DNA of 64,000 nt from Pseudomonas baetica (GCF_002813455.1 NZ_PHHE01000001.1:3337001-3401000), one strand, 5' to 3'. Shown: positions 27,374 to 38,145, counted from the stretch's first letter. The notes: generated by a model not told the origin, from the letters alone. Numbers and translations: made by a program.

Positions 27374-27700
27374 TCAAAAAACAGCCAGATTCAGCGGCCG
27401 CATGGCGCCCATCCAGATCGCATGCTCGGTGTGGTCGAGCAAGTCATCGCCAGTGTCCGGATGCAGAAACACCACCAGGCCCTGGCGATTGAGCGCCAGC
27501 CACGGCAGCACGTCGCCAATCAGCTCCGGGCCGAAGGCCAACTGGCAGCTCCAGTCCGGGTGTGGGCCGACCGGGCGTTCGTGGACGCGGCCCATTTTCA
27601 CTGGGAACAACTGCGCGGCCCGCTCGCACAAGTCCCGCGCCTGATCAATCGTGCTGGCGTCGAAATAGACGTGGGCGTGGTAGCCCTTGATCGCTTGCAT
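27374..27700 (-). CDS. DOPA 4,5-dioxygenase family protein
   Basis: 108 aa matching the short DOPA dioxygenase family. It opens with GYHAHVYFD (conserved metal-binding HxH), continues with GPHPDWSCQLAF and ends with VFLHPDTGDDLLDHTEHAIWMG. Related enzymes cleave the catechol ring of DOPA next to the 4-hydroxyl, but the bacterial substrate is usually unknown. It is divergent from the next gene with about 80 bases between. Confidence 0.82.
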   Translation of the reverse strand: MQAIKGYHAHVYFDASTIDQARDLCERAAQLFPVKMGRVHERPVGPHPDWSCQLAFGPELIGDVLPWLALNRQGLVVFLHPDTGDDLLDHTEHAIWMGAMRPLNLAVF

Positions 27701-27783
27701 CTGAAAGCCTCAAAAATCGGTTCGAACCCTCGGCGTTGCGCGTATGTCACACGCCTTACAAGGGAAAACAAAAGGGATCAGCC

Positions 27784-28449
27784 ATGAAAAATGCCGAAAC
27801 CCCGGTGGTAAAAGTGGTGCTCTATGGTGCCATGAGTAGCCTGGGCGGCGCGTTGATGGCTGAGTTGCTGCGCCGACAGCACGAAGTCATCGCCATTCTC
27901 GACGACCTCACGGCGCTCGCGCCACGTCCGGGTTTGCGCACCAAAAGCGGTGATCTGTTTGATATCGAACGGGTCAATCAAAGCGTAGCGGGGAGTTCGG
28001 CGGTGATCTGCCTGTTGGATGCGCCGGGTTTGCCGTTCAGCAGTGATCACGTGGAAAAGTCCGTTGTACTGGGGCCGGTCGAACAGGTACTGGCCGTAGA
28101 CGCACTGGTCGATGGCCTGCAACTGGCCAATGTTTCGCGGCTGTTTCTGGTGGGTGATTTTGCCGTGCTCGACGAGCCGGAACAGGAAGATCGCCTGCAA
28201 CGCCACGCCGCCGAAGAGATTCGCGAAGCCCTGCAAAGCAGCCCGCTGCACTGGACGCTGATCAATGCACCCCATGGTGTAGCCGGATTGACGATCGAGC
28301 ATTTCAGCCAGGTCGGCGGCAATCTGGAACCGGGTCTGGCCGAACCGCTTGAACGCCTGAATCGTGTGGCGGTGGGGATTGCCGATGAGCTGCGGCTGAA
28401 TCTGCATGTGGGCCAGCATGTGAATTTTGTCGCGGCCACAGGCTCGTAA
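27784..28449 (+). CDS. NAD(P)-binding Rossmann-fold protein (atypical SDR)
   Basis: 221 aa. It starts MKNAETPVVKVVLYGAMSSLGGAL, a degenerate GxxGxxG dinucleotide-binding loop near residues 15-20, followed by an acidic strand ending (ILDD) and a D-L-F-D-I segment. No YxxxK catalytic pair is obvious, so it resembles NAD(P)H-binding/epimerase-like proteins of unknown substrate. The frame extends upstream, but the chosen ATG follows AAGGGATC. Both ends are defined by a divergent neighbour and a REP pair. Confidence 0.6.
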   Translation: MKNAETPVVKVVLYGAMSSLGGALMAELLRRQHEVIAILDDLTALAPRPGLRTKSGDLFDIERVNQSVAGSSAVICLLDAPGLPFSSDHVEKSVVLGPVEQVLAVDALVDGLQLANVSRLFLVGDFAVLDEPEQEDRLQRHAAEEIREALQSSPLHWTLINAPHGVAGLTIEHFSQVGGNLEPGLAEPLERLNRVAVGIADELRLNLHVGQHVNFVAATGS

Positions 28450-28524
28450 AAGATCACAGCCTTCGGCAGTTCCTACAGGGGACCGCATTTCAACTGTAGG
28501 AGCTGCCGCTGGCTGCGATCTTTT
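28448..28524. repeat. second REP class (GTAGGAGCTGCCGxxGGCTGCGATCTTTT)
   Basis: Left unit 28448-28478 and right unit 28494-28524 are imperfect inverse complements. The sequence is unlike the common GTGGGAGC repeats of this window. Confidence 0.88.
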
Positions 28525-28529
28525 GATCT

Positions 28530-29480
28530 TCAAAGCGCAATCGACGGCAGCTCCAACCCGGTCAGCGACTCAGCACTACTGGCCTGCTCCGCCATCAACC
28601 ATTCGACGAACCGTTGAATCAACGCACCGCGCCGTTTGCGCTGCGGCAGTACCACGTAATAACCCAGCCGCGACAGGGTGGTTTCGGCAATCGGCCGGCA
28701 CAACAAACCCTGGGTCAGCAAGTTATCCACAAGGTGACGCCAGCCGATGGCCACACCTTGGCCGCCAATCGCCGCCTGGATCAACAGCGTGTAATTGTCG
28801 AAGCGAAGCTGCCCCGGCGCCGGCGGGGTGCTGATGCCCAGCTCACGGAACAGACCGCTCCAGTCAAACCAGTTACTGCTGTTCTCACCGCGCAGGTGCA
28901 ACAGGGGAAACTCCAGCAAGGCCTGAGCCGGCAAGGGCAGGGGACGGTGCTGCAACAGTTGCGGGCTGCACACCGGGAACACTTCCTCGCTGAACAACCA
29001 GTGACTTTCACCCTGCTTGAAACGCCCATCGCCAAACAGGATCGCCACATCAATGTCGGTGCGCAGCATGTTGTGGTTGCGCTCGCTGGTGACCAGGCTG
29101 ACGTCGACCTGCGGATTGGCTTCGTGGAATCGATGCAGACGCGGCATCAACCAATAGGCGGCGAAGGCAAAATCGGTCGCGACTTGCAGCACCTCGTGCT
29201 GCTGTTGTGCGCTGATCGCGCTCAATCCTGCGTCGATATTTTGCAAACCGAGCTGAACCTGCTCGAAAAGGATCGTACCGACCTCGGTCAGTTCGATCCC
29301 GCGATAGATACGGTCAAACAACCGCGTGCCGAGCTGATCTTCCAGCCGTTTGATCTGCTGGCTGATCGCCGGTTGCGTGGTGCCAAGCTCTACCGCAGCG
29401 CCGGTGAAACTGCGATGCCGGGCCGCCGCCTCAAATGCACGCAGCAGGTCGAGCGACAGATCACCAAGGGCTTCATACAT
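28530..29480 (-). CDS. LysR-family regulator adjacent to betC
   Basis: 316 aa. The N-terminal winged helix-turn-helix covers about 5-70 (SLDLLRAFEAAARHRSF...AVELGTTQPAISQQIKRLE). The C-terminal co-inducer-binding domain (about 95-300) is of type 2 periplasmic-binding fold. It is divergent from the choline-sulfatase gene and most likely controls betC-choX, with choline-O-sulfate or choline as the probable ligand (inference). The same divergent pair exists as PA0032/PA0031. Confidence 0.88.
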   Translation of the reverse strand: MYEALGDLSLDLLRAFEAAARHRSFTGAAVELGTTQPAISQQIKRLEDQLGTRLFDRIYRGIELTEVGTILFEQVQLGLQNIDAGLSAISAQQQHEVLQVATDFAFAAYWLMPRLHRFHEANPQVDVSLVTSERNHNMLRTDIDVAILFGDGRFKQGESHWLFSEEVFPVCSPQLLQHRPLPLPAQALLEFPLLHLRGENSSNWFDWSGLFRELGISTPPAPGQLRFDNYTLLIQAAIGGQGVAIGWRHLVDNLLTQGLLCRPIAETTLSRLGYYVVLPQRKRRGALIQRFVEWLMAEQASSAESLTGLELPSIAL

Positions 29481-29527
29481 AAGCTGTGCTTATCCTAGTC
29501 ATTGCCCGGCGCGGGCTTTACCGGGTA

Positions 29528-29546
29528 GAGCATGGACTCCATGCTC
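29528..29546. promoter_or_regulatory. palindrome GAGCATGG-ACT-CCATGCTC, candidate LysR operator
   Basis: Perfect 8-bp arms in the divergent LysR/betC gap, about 50 bases from each start. Dyad length and position fit a LysR-type binding site. Confidence 0.55.
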
Positions 29547-29594
29547 AACCGCAGCAATGTCGCATAAATATTCACTATGGAATGCCGCGATCAC

Positions 29595-31109
29595 ATGAAG
29601 CGCAAGAATATTCTTTTCATCATGGCCGATCAGATGGCCGCGCCAATGTTGCCGATCTACGGCCCCTCGCCGATCAAACTGCCGAATCTTTCACGCCTCG
29701 CCGCCCAAGGCGTGGTGTTCGATGCCGCTTACTGCAACAGCCCGTTATGCGCACCGTCGCGCTTCACCCTGGTCAGCGGCCAGTTGCCGAGCAAGATCGG
29801 CGCCTACGACAACGCCGCCGATTTCCCTGCCGATGTTCCGACCTACGCCCACTATCTGCGCCGCCTCGGCTATCGCACGGCGCTGTCGGGCAAGATGCAT
29901 TTCTGCGGCCCGGACCAGTTGCACGGCTACGAAGAGCGCCTGACCAGCGACATTTATCCGGCCGACTATGGCTGGGCGGTGAACTGGGATGAGCCGGATG
30001 TGCGGCCGACCTGGTATCACAACATGTCCTCGGTGCTGCAAGCCGGGCCATGCGTGCGCACCAACCAACTCGACTTCGACGAAGAGGTGGTGTTCAAGGC
30101 GCAACAATACTTGTTCGACCACATCCGCGAGGACGGCGACCAGCCGTTCTGCCTGACCGTGTCGATGACTCACCCGCACGACCCGTACACGATTCCCAAG
30201 GCGTTCTGGGATTTGTACGACGATGGCGAAATCCCGTTGCCGACAACGCCGGATCAACACGAACTCGATCCGCACTCGCAGCGCCTGCTGAAGGTTTACG
30301 ATCTATGGGACAAGCCACTGCCTGTGGATAAGATTCGCGATGCGCGTCGCGCCTACTTTGGTGCTTGCAGCTATATCGATGCCAACGTCGGCAAAATTCT
30401 GCAAACCCTCGAAGAAACCGGGCTGATCGACGACACCATCATTGTGTTCTCCGGCGACCATGGCGACATGCTCGGCGAGAAAGGCCTCTGGTACAAAATG
30501 CACTGGTACGAGATGGCGGCTCGCGTGCCCCTGTTGATAAGTGCTCCTGGCCAGTTCAATGCAGGCCGCGTGAGCGCCGCCGTATCGACCGCCGACCTGT
30601 TGCCGACCTTCGTTGAACTGGCCGGCGGCACGCTGGAGCCGGGGCTGCCGCTGGACGGTCGGTCACTGGTGTCGCATCTGCAAAGGCAGGGCGGGCACGA
30701 CGAAGTGTTCGGCGAGTACATGGCCGAAGGCACGATCAGTCCGCTGATGATGATCCGTCGTGGCGCGTACAAATTTATCTACAGTGAAAGCGACCCTTGC
30801 CTACTCTTTGACGTAACCAACGACCCGCGCGAACAGGAAGAACTCAGCCAATCACCGCAACATCGCCAGCTTTTCGACGATTTTCTCGCCGAAGCACGGG
30901 CCAAGTGGGACATTCCAGCGATCCACCGGGAAGTGCTCGCCAGCCAGCGCCGCCGTCGTTTTGTCGCCGATGCGCTGACCATCGGCAAGCTGAAGAGCTG
31001 GGATCACCAGCCGCTGGTGGACGCCAGTCAGCAGTACATGCGCAACCACATCGATCTCGACGATCTGGAGCGCAAGGCCCGTTATCCACAACCCTGCCAA
31101 AACCAATAA
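29595..31109 (+). CDS. betC: choline-sulfatase BetC
   Basis: Type I sulfatase, 504 aa, hydrolysing choline-O-sulfate to choline and sulfate in the cytoplasm. The formylglycine motif CAPSR is at residues 52-56, metal ligands ADQ lie near 11-13 and SGDHGDM near 285. A C-terminal sulfatase extension completes the normal length. I start at MKRKNIL, since the sequence before it (MECRDH) adds nothing conserved. Choline released here can feed glycine-betaine synthesis or catabolism. It is followed 16 bases later by choX. Confidence 0.94.
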   Translation: MKRKNILFIMADQMAAPMLPIYGPSPIKLPNLSRLAAQGVVFDAAYCNSPLCAPSRFTLVSGQLPSKIGAYDNAADFPADVPTYAHYLRRLGYRTALSGKMHFCGPDQLHGYEERLTSDIYPADYGWAVNWDEPDVRPTWYHNMSSVLQAGPCVRTNQLDFDEEVVFKAQQYLFDHIREDGDQPFCLTVSMTHPHDPYTIPKAFWDLYDDGEIPLPTTPDQHELDPHSQRLLKVYDLWDKPLPVDKIRDARRAYFGACSYIDANVGKILQTLEETGLIDDTIIVFSGDHGDMLGEKGLWYKMHWYEMAARVPLLISAPGQFNAGRVSAAVSTADLLPTFVELAGGTLEPGLPLDGRSLVSHLQRQGGHDEVFGEYMAEGTISPLMMIRRGAYKFIYSESDPCLLFDVTNDPREQEELSQSPQHRQLFDDFLAEARAKWDIPAIHREVLASQRRRRFVADALTIGKLKSWDHQPLVDASQQYMRNHIDLDDLERKARYPQPCQNQ

Positions 31110-31125
31110 TGTGAAGGGGAAGTCC

Positions 31126-32046
31126 ATGCGCAAGTTATCCACAGTAGTGACGGTCAGCCTGCTGGCTCTGGGCAGCGCCTCGGCATTTGCCGAACAAAGC
31201 TGCGAAACGGTGAAGATGGCCGACCCCGGCTGGAGCGACATCGCCGCGACCAACGCCATTACCGGGTTTCTGCTGGACGGCATGGGCTACAAGGCCAAAA
31301 TCGACACCCTCGCGGTGCCGATCACCTTTGGCGGGCTGAAGGATGGCCAGGTGGACGTGTTCCTCGGCAACTGGATGCCGGCGCAGCAGGGCTTCTACGA
31401 CAAGTTCGTCGCCACCGGTGACGTCACGCAACTGGCGAAGAACCTCGACGGCACCGAGTTCACCCTGGCTGTGCCCGACTACGTGTGGGATGCGGGTGTG
31501 CATAACTTTGCCGACCTGAACAAATACGCCGATAAATTCGACAAGAAAATCTACGGCATCGGCTCGGGTGCGCCGGCCAACATCTCGCTGCAAGAGATCA
31601 TCAAGAAGAACGACTTCGACCTCGGCCAGTGGAAGCTGATCGAGTCCAGCGAACAGGCGATGCTTGCCGAAGTCTCGCGGGCAGTGAAGAAGCAGAAATT
31701 CGTCACCTTCCTTGGCTGGACCCCGCACCCGATGAACGTGCAGTTGAAAATGCATTACCTCAAGGGTGGCGAGAAGTACTTTGGCGATACCGGCAGCGTG
31801 TTCACTCTGACGCGCAAGGGTTACGCCGAGGCGTGTCCGAACGTGGGTAAATTGCTGACCAATCTTTCGTTCACTCAGGAGATGGAGAACAGCATCATGG
31901 CCGAAGTGGTGAACAAGAAGGTCACGAATGCCGAGGCGGCGAAGGCCTGGATCAAGGCGAATCCGGCGGTGTTGGACAAGTGGCTGGAGGGCGTCAAAAC
32001 CGTGGATGGCAAGGATGCGTTGGCTGCGGTGAAGGCGAAGCTTTAA
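31126..32046 (+). CDS. choX: choline ABC transporter substrate-binding protein ChoX-like
   Basis: Periplasmic binding protein of the OpuAC family, 306 aa with a signal peptide (1-22, ending AFA). The mature sequence begins with the conserved MADPGWSDI and keeps the aromatic residues that cage quaternary amines, including NWMP and GWTPHPMN. It starts at MRKLSTV behind AAGGGGAA. No ATPase or permease gene is beside it. In Pseudomonas such orphan binding proteins commonly share a remote CbcWV transporter. With betC it forms a choline-O-sulfate uptake and use unit. Confidence 0.9.
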   Translation: MRKLSTVVTVSLLALGSASAFAEQSCETVKMADPGWSDIAATNAITGFLLDGMGYKAKIDTLAVPITFGGLKDGQVDVFLGNWMPAQQGFYDKFVATGDVTQLAKNLDGTEFTLAVPDYVWDAGVHNFADLNKYADKFDKKIYGIGSGAPANISLQEIIKKNDFDLGQWKLIESSEQAMLAEVSRAVKKQKFVTFLGWTPHPMNVQLKMHYLKGGEKYFGDTGSVFTLTRKGYAEACPNVGKLLTNLSFTQEMENSIMAEVVNKKVTNAEAAKAWIKANPAVLDKWLEGVKTVDGKDALAAVKAKL

Positions 32047-32059
32047 TTTAGCGCGCACA

Positions 32060-32185
32060 GATCGTTCCCACGACGAGGCGTCGAACCGTCCGCCTGGGAA
32101 TGCCTCAACGGACGCTCCGCGTTCGGCTTTGAATGGGACGCGGAGCGTCCCGAGCTGCATTCCCACGCAGAGCGTGGGAACGATC
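32060..32185. repeat. third repeat class: nested inverted repeat (GATCGTTCCCACG ... CGTGGGAACGATC)
   Basis: Outer arms 32060-32072 and 32173-32185 are perfect inverse complements. An inner GGACGCTCCGCGTTC / GACGCGGAGCGTCC pair lies within. A common intergenic Pseudomonas repeat type, between choX and the SulP gene. Confidence 0.85.
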
Positions 32186-32232
32186 GGCGTAAGGGCTGAT
32201 ACCCTTGTTTAAAATTTCAACTGCGAGGACCC

Positions 32233-33801
32233 ATGGCCTTCCCCAGTCGCCGCTCACTGCTTCCCTTCCTCACCTGGCTCCCTCGGCAAACCCGCGCCAG
32301 CGTCGGACGGGATCTGATCGTCGGCCTCAGCGGGGCGATTCTCGCGTTACCGCAGTCGATTGCCTACGCGCTGATCGCCGGTCTCCCACCTGAATACGGT
32401 CTCTATGCCGCTATCATCCCGGTATTGATCGCCTGCCTGTGGGGCTCGTCGTGGCATCTGATCTGCGGCCCTACCGCCGCCATCTCGATCGTCCTCTACG
32501 CCAGCGTGAGTCCGCTGGCCGTCCCGGCATCACAGGACTACATCACCCTGATCCTGCTGCTGACCTTCCTTGCCGGGATTTTCCAGTGGTTATTGGGTTT
32601 GCTGCGCTTCGGTGCGCTGGTGAATTTCGTCTCGCATTCGGTGGTGCTCGGTTTCACTTTGGGTGCGGCGGTGGTGATTGCCATCGGCCAGTTGCCCAAT
32701 TTGTTGGGCCTGGATTTGCCGGCCAAAGCCACAGCGTTGGACAGTCTTATGGATCTGTTGCAGCACCTTGGGGCTGTGGATAAACCCTCCGTGCTGCTCG
32801 GCATCGCCACGGTGGTGGTTGGTGTGGTGCTGAAACAGTTGCTGCCACGCTGGCCGACCCTGTTGATAACGCTCGTGCTGGCCAGTCTGATCGTGTGGAT
32901 GTGGCCGGCGATGTTCGGCCATGTGCATCTGGTCAGCGCGTTTGTCGGGCGCTTGCCGCCGTTCAGCGGTTTGCCGCTGGATCTGGACTTGATCCTGCGC
33001 CTGCTGCCCAGCGCAGTGGCGGTGGGCATGCTCGGGCTGGTCACCAGCCTGTCGATTGCCCGCTCGATTGCCGCGCGCTCGCAGCAGTTGCTCGATGCCA
33101 ATCAGGAAGTCCGCGCGCAGGGCTTGTCGAATATGCTCGGGGCATTTTTTTCCGGATCCTTGTCGGCCGGTTCGTTTACTCGTTCGGGCCTGAGTTACGA
33201 GGCAGGCGCGTGTTCACCGCTGGCCGGGGTGTTTTCGGCGATCTGGGTCGCGCTCTTCGCGATTTTTGGTGCCGGGCTGATCGCGCACATTCCGATTCCG
33301 GCGATGGCTGGCAGCATTCTGTTGATTGCCTGGGGGTTGGTGGATCATCGCGGCATTCGCGCGTTGCTGCGGGTCAGCCGCGCCGAGTTCGTGGTCATGG
33401 CGCTGACCTGCCTGGCCACGCTATTACTGGAGTTGCAGACCGCGATCTACGCTGGCGTACTGGCGTCGCTGTTCTTCTACCTCAAGCGCACATCGCAACC
33501 GCGTGTGCAGCATTGGCGCGATGGCGAAGACGATGTGCTGCGGGTCGGTGGCTCGATCTTTTTCGGCGCCAGCCATTACCTGCAAGTGCGCCTGCAACGG
33601 ATGCACGGCGCACGGGTAGTGATCGAGGCGCAACAGATCAACTTCATCGACTATTCGGGAGTCGAGATGCTGCATCAGGAAGCGCGGCGCTTGTTGCGCC
33701 AGGATCGCAGCCTGACTTTGCGTGGGGCGCGCCCGCAGGTGGTCGAGGAATTGAGAAAGCTGGAAGGGCCGGAGAAGTGTCCGATCCGGTTTGAGGACTG
33801 A
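32233..33801 (+). CDS. SulP-family anion transporter (sulfate permease)
   Basis: 522 aa. The membrane part (about 25-400, about 12-14 helices) shows the SulP signature ALPQSIAYALIAGLPPEYGLYA near residue 36 and a second SLSIARSIAARS near 272. A short C-terminal STAS domain (about 430-520) ends the protein. Members carry sulfate, bicarbonate or other anions. Its place after betC-choX (also in PA0029-PA0031) suggests it handles the sulfate released by BetC; direction of transport is not known. GAGGA precedes the ATG. Confidence 0.86.
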   Translation: MAFPSRRSLLPFLTWLPRQTRASVGRDLIVGLSGAILALPQSIAYALIAGLPPEYGLYAAIIPVLIACLWGSSWHLICGPTAAISIVLYASVSPLAVPASQDYITLILLLTFLAGIFQWLLGLLRFGALVNFVSHSVVLGFTLGAAVVIAIGQLPNLLGLDLPAKATALDSLMDLLQHLGAVDKPSVLLGIATVVVGVVLKQLLPRWPTLLITLVLASLIVWMWPAMFGHVHLVSAFVGRLPPFSGLPLDLDLILRLLPSAVAVGMLGLVTSLSIARSIAARSQQLLDANQEVRAQGLSNMLGAFFSGSLSAGSFTRSGLSYEAGACSPLAGVFSAIWVALFAIFGAGLIAHIPIPAMAGSILLIAWGLVDHRGIRALLRVSRAEFVVMALTCLATLLLELQTAIYAGVLASLFFYLKRTSQPRVQHWRDGEDDVLRVGGSIFFGASHYLQVRLQRMHGARVVIEAQQINFIDYSGVEMLHQEARRLLRQDRSLTLRGARPQVVEELRKLEGPEKCPIRFED

Positions 33802-33821
33802 TTGGCGATCAAGGTAATCCT

Positions 33822-33910
33822 TGTGGGAGCGAGCCTGCTCGCGAAGACTGCGGCACATCCAGCATTGATGTGTCAGACAGACCGCTTTCGCGAGCAGGCT
33901 CGCTCCCACA
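33822..33910. repeat. REP pair (GAGCCTGCTCGCGAA class)
   Basis: Inverted units at both ends, between the convergent SulP and aroE genes. Confidence 0.93.
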
Positions 33911-33917
33911 TGGCTAT

Positions 33918-34739
33918 TTATTGGGCCAACTGGCGGCGTAGTTCGGCGAGCACAGGCGCGGTGTCCGGGCGTACCCCACGCCACAAAAAGAACGCTTCAG
34001 CCGCCTGCTCTGCCAACATCCCCAAACCGTCCATCGACACCGCCGCGCCATGCTCGCTGGCCCAGCGACAGAACGCCGTCGGCTCCTTGCCGTACATCAT
34101 GTCGTAGCACAGGGTTCTGCCCGGCTCGATCAGGCTCGGCGCAATCGGCGGCACATCGCCGGTGAGGCTGGCGGAGGTGGCATTGATGATTACGTCCACC
34201 GGCTCCTGTAACCAGTCGAAACCACTGGCCAACACCGGCCCCAGATCGCAGAACAACTCGGCCAGCAATTCGGCCTTGTCCACCGTGCGATTGGCGATGA
34301 TCACCGACGCCGGTTTTTCCGCCAGCAACGGCTCCAGTGCCCCGCGCACCGCGCCACCGGCACCAAGCAGCAGAATGCGTTTACCGGTCAGGCTGAATCC
34401 GGCATTCACGGTCAGATCGCGCACCAGACCGGCGCCATCGGTGTTGTCGCCGAGCAGCGAGCCGTCAGCCAGTTTGCTCAAGGTATTCACCGCGCCAGCG
34501 CGTTGTGCCCGGGCTGTCAGGCTGTTGGCCAGACGATAGGCGTCTTCTTTGAACGGTACGGTGACATTGGCGCCGCGACCTTCCTGGAAAAACGCCGTGG
34601 CGCAGCCGAAAAAGTCCTCGAGGGGCGCCAGCAACGTGCTGTAGTCGAGGCTCTGCCCGGTCTGTTCGGCGAACAGCTTGTGAATCATCGGCGACTTGCT
34701 GTGGCCGATCGGGTTACCGAAAACGACGTAACGATCCAT
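33918..34739 (-). CDS. aroE: shikimate dehydrogenase AroE
   Basis: NADPH-dependent reduction of 3-dehydroshikimate in aromatic amino acid synthesis, 273 aa. Substrate motif [10 protein letters not shown] is at residues 8-17 and NVTVPFK near 60-66 with the catalytic lysine. The NADP loop is [11 protein letters not shown] near 126 and DMMYG near 217 is conserved. It lies 9 bases downstream of hemF in one operon, the order seen as PA0024-PA0025. Confidence 0.95.
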   Translation of the reverse strand: MDRYVVFGNPIGHSKSPMIHKLFAEQTGQSLDYSTLLAPLEDFFGCATAFFQEGRGANVTVPFKEDAYRLANSLTARAQRAGAVNTLSKLADGSLLGDNTDGAGLVRDLTVNAGFSLTGKRILLLGAGGAVRGALEPLLAEKPASVIIANRTVDKAELLAELFCDLGPVLASGFDWLQEPVDVIINATSASLTGDVPPIAPSLIEPGRTLCYDMMYGKEPTAFCRWASEHGAAVSMDGLGMLAEQAAEAFFLWRGVRPDTAPVLAELRRQLAQ

Positions 34740-34748
34740 CAGAAGTCC

Positions 34749-35798
<1,050 letters not shown>

Positions 35799-35826
35799 TC
35801 ACAAAAGACCCAAGGAGAGCAGGCAG

Positions 35827-36804
35827 ATGGCAAAGCGTATCCAGTTCCGCGCCCACGGCGGTCCCGAAGTGCTCGAATATGTTGACTACTCACCGGCGGC
35901 ACCCGGCCCCAATCAGGTACGGGTCGCCAACAAGGCGATCGGCCTGAATTTCATCGACACCTACTACCGCAGCGGCCTCTATGCACCGCCTGCTTTGCCA
36001 TCTGGTCTGGGCGCGGAAGGCGCGGGCATCGTCGACGCGGTGGGCAGCGAAGTCACCCGGTTCAAGGTGGGTGATCGCGTCGCTTACGGCAGCGGCCCGC
36101 TGGGCGCCTACAGTCAATTGCACGTCTTGCCTGAAGCCAATCTGGTGCATCTGCCGGACGCCATCAGCTTCGAGACGGCTGCCGGGGTGATGCTCAAGGG
36201 CCTGACCGTGCAGTATCTGCTGCGCCAGACCTATGAACTCAAGGGCGGCGAAACCATTCTGTTCCACGCCGCTGCCGGGGGCGTCGGTTCGCTGGCCTGC
36301 CAATGGGCCAAGGCATTGGGTGTGAACCTGATCGGCACCGTCAGTTCGAAAGAAAAGGCCGAACTGGCCAAGGCCAACGGCGCTTGGGCGACCATCGATT
36401 ACAGCCACGAAAATGTTGCTGAACGCGTGCTCGAACTGACCGACGGCAAGAAAGTCCCGGTGGTCTACGACGGCGTTGGCAAGGACACCTGGCTGACTTC
36501 GCTGGACAGCGTGTCGCCGCGTGGTCTGATGGTCAGCTTCGGCAATGCGTCCGGTGCAGTGGACGGGGTCAATCTGGGTATTCTCGCCGCCAAGGGCTCG
36601 CTGTACGTGACCCGGCCGACCCTGGCGACCTACGCCAACAACGCCGAAAACCTTCAGCGAATGGCCGATGAGCTGTTCGAGATGATCATCAGCGGCAAGC
36701 TCAAGGTAGACATCAGCCAGCGTTATCCGCTGGCCGATGCGGCGAAGGCACAGACCGAGCTTTCGGCTCGGCGGACTACCGGCTCCACCATCCTGCAGCC
36801 CTGA
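35827..36804 (+). CDS. qor: NADPH:quinone oxidoreductase Qor
   Basis: Zinc-independent medium-chain reductase, 325 aa, cytosolic. The N-terminal GroES-like domain carries YYRSGLY and GAEGAGIVDAVG. The Rossmann domain shows HAAAGGVGSLACQWAKALG near 148, binding NADPH. It reduces quinones by one-electron transfer and may limit oxidative stress. It is divergent from hemF. In P. aeruginosa qor sits directly beside tsaC; here five other genes separate them. Confidence 0.94.
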   Translation: MAKRIQFRAHGGPEVLEYVDYSPAAPGPNQVRVANKAIGLNFIDTYYRSGLYAPPALPSGLGAEGAGIVDAVGSEVTRFKVGDRVAYGSGPLGAYSQLHVLPEANLVHLPDAISFETAAGVMLKGLTVQYLLRQTYELKGGETILFHAAAGGVGSLACQWAKALGVNLIGTVSSKEKAELAKANGAWATIDYSHENVAERVLELTDGKKVPVVYDGVGKDTWLTSLDSVSPRGLMVSFGNASGAVDGVNLGILAAKGSLYVTRPTLATYANNAENLQRMADELFEMIISGKLKVDISQRYPLADAAKAQTELSARRTTGSTILQP

Positions 36805-36835
36805 CAACAAGCGTCCCCGGTGAATCTTCATCGCG

Positions 36836-38145
36836 TCATAGGGGGGCGCCCAACTCGAAAAAAAACGGCGTCTTGCCGGCCAGGGTTGTTTCAAACTCAT
36901 GCCGTTCAAGGCGCTGCACCTGCAAACCCAGGACTCCGGGCAACCTGAGCAATGCGCAGGCCTGCTTATCTCTTTGCAGTTCCCGCTCGATGGCGCTTTC
37001 TGCGCCGGCAGGCAACTTGTCCCGGGCGATGACCACAAGCAGGCGGGCACCGCCAGCCTGTCTCTCAATCTGCATCTGCAGATCGACAGCATGCAGATCG
37101 GGCAACGCTTGCCTGAGTACGCCGAGAACCTGCCGCTGAGTAATGATCGCGCCGCCCAGCTTGATCGAAGTCTCGACTCGTCCTTCCAGTTCGAGCACGG
37201 GGAACGGGCTGCCACAAGCGCAATTCGACCCTTGCCGCAGGATCCGCCCCCCCGATCACCAATCCGATAACGTAACAGCGGCACATGATCGGGTAGCAGG
37301 GGCGTCAACAGAAACTCGCCAGCCTCACCTTCGGCCACGGCTTGCAGGGTCAGCGGATCAACCACTTCAAGCAGCATTGCGTCGGCATGCAGATGATAGA
37401 AACCGTGCTCAAGGTGTTGGCACTGATAGCCAATGGGACCGGTCTCCGTCGAGCTGTAACCCAGCGACCGAATCTTGATGGCCGGCCAGTCCCTGGCCAA
37501 TTGCTCACGCAGCTGTTTACTGCAGGGTTCCCCGATGTAGTAGAGCCATCTCAGACTGGCCAACTGCTCGACGTCGATGTCTTGATGGTTAAACAGCGCC
37601 GCGGCAAATGACGGCGTGCAGATCAGCGCATCGACGGTTTGTGCATGAATCAGCTCGGCAATCCTCACAAGCCCCATCAGTGAACCGGCAGGCAACAAGC
37701 GGGCGCCAATACGCTCGACGAGCGCTGCCGCGTATTGAAAGGCCCCCTGCATTTCGCCGGCGGTCAGGCAATTGATGACAACTGCAGGACGCTCATCTGC
37801 GGTGCCAAACACCCGCGCGCCGAGCGACACGATACGGGCGTTGAACGCCCAGGAGTGGGTAATGTGTTTGCGCTGCCCGGTGCTACCTCCCGACGTCAGG
37901 GTCAGCCCACCGCCAGGCGCACAGTGGGAGGCCTGGGCCATTGCGCAAAACAACACACCGCCCAGATCGTCCTCTACCGCCTGCATCGGCAGTCGATGTA
38001 AATCTTGTGGACTCTGTACGTGGAGGATTTGCGGGCAAAGTGCGCGAAACCAGGGCAAAGAACGCGCATAAGCCAGTTGCCGGGCAAGGGCTTCACTCAC
38101 TGTCAGGGGATCCCAGTCTGCAACCGCGCGGATTTCATCGTTCAT
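36836..38145 (-). pseudogene. PaaK-like acyl-CoA ligase (AMP-forming), frame broken at a C7 tract
   Basis: Adenylate-forming CoA ligase of the short PaaK type. The first about 298 residues (from MNDEIRAV, Shine-Dalgarno AGGGAGG 8 bases away) contain LTSGGSTGQRKH (phosphate loop), YSSTETGPIG and LLRYRIGDRGG. The frame then shifts; the C-terminal domain (LELEGRVETSIKLGGAIITQRQV...) continues in another frame to the stop at 36836. Adding one base to the run of seven C (37247-37253, G on the coding strand) restores a 436-residue protein of normal length. Possible causes are phase variation, recent inactivation or a sequencing error. The start overlaps the oxoamine synthase gene by 11 bases. The substrate (fatty or aromatic acid) is unknown. 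Confidence 0.82.
37247..37253. repeat. homopolymer C7 at the ligase frameshift
   Basis: Seven consecutive C on the plus strand. Eight would join the two halves of the acyl-CoA ligase exactly. Confidence 0.85.
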
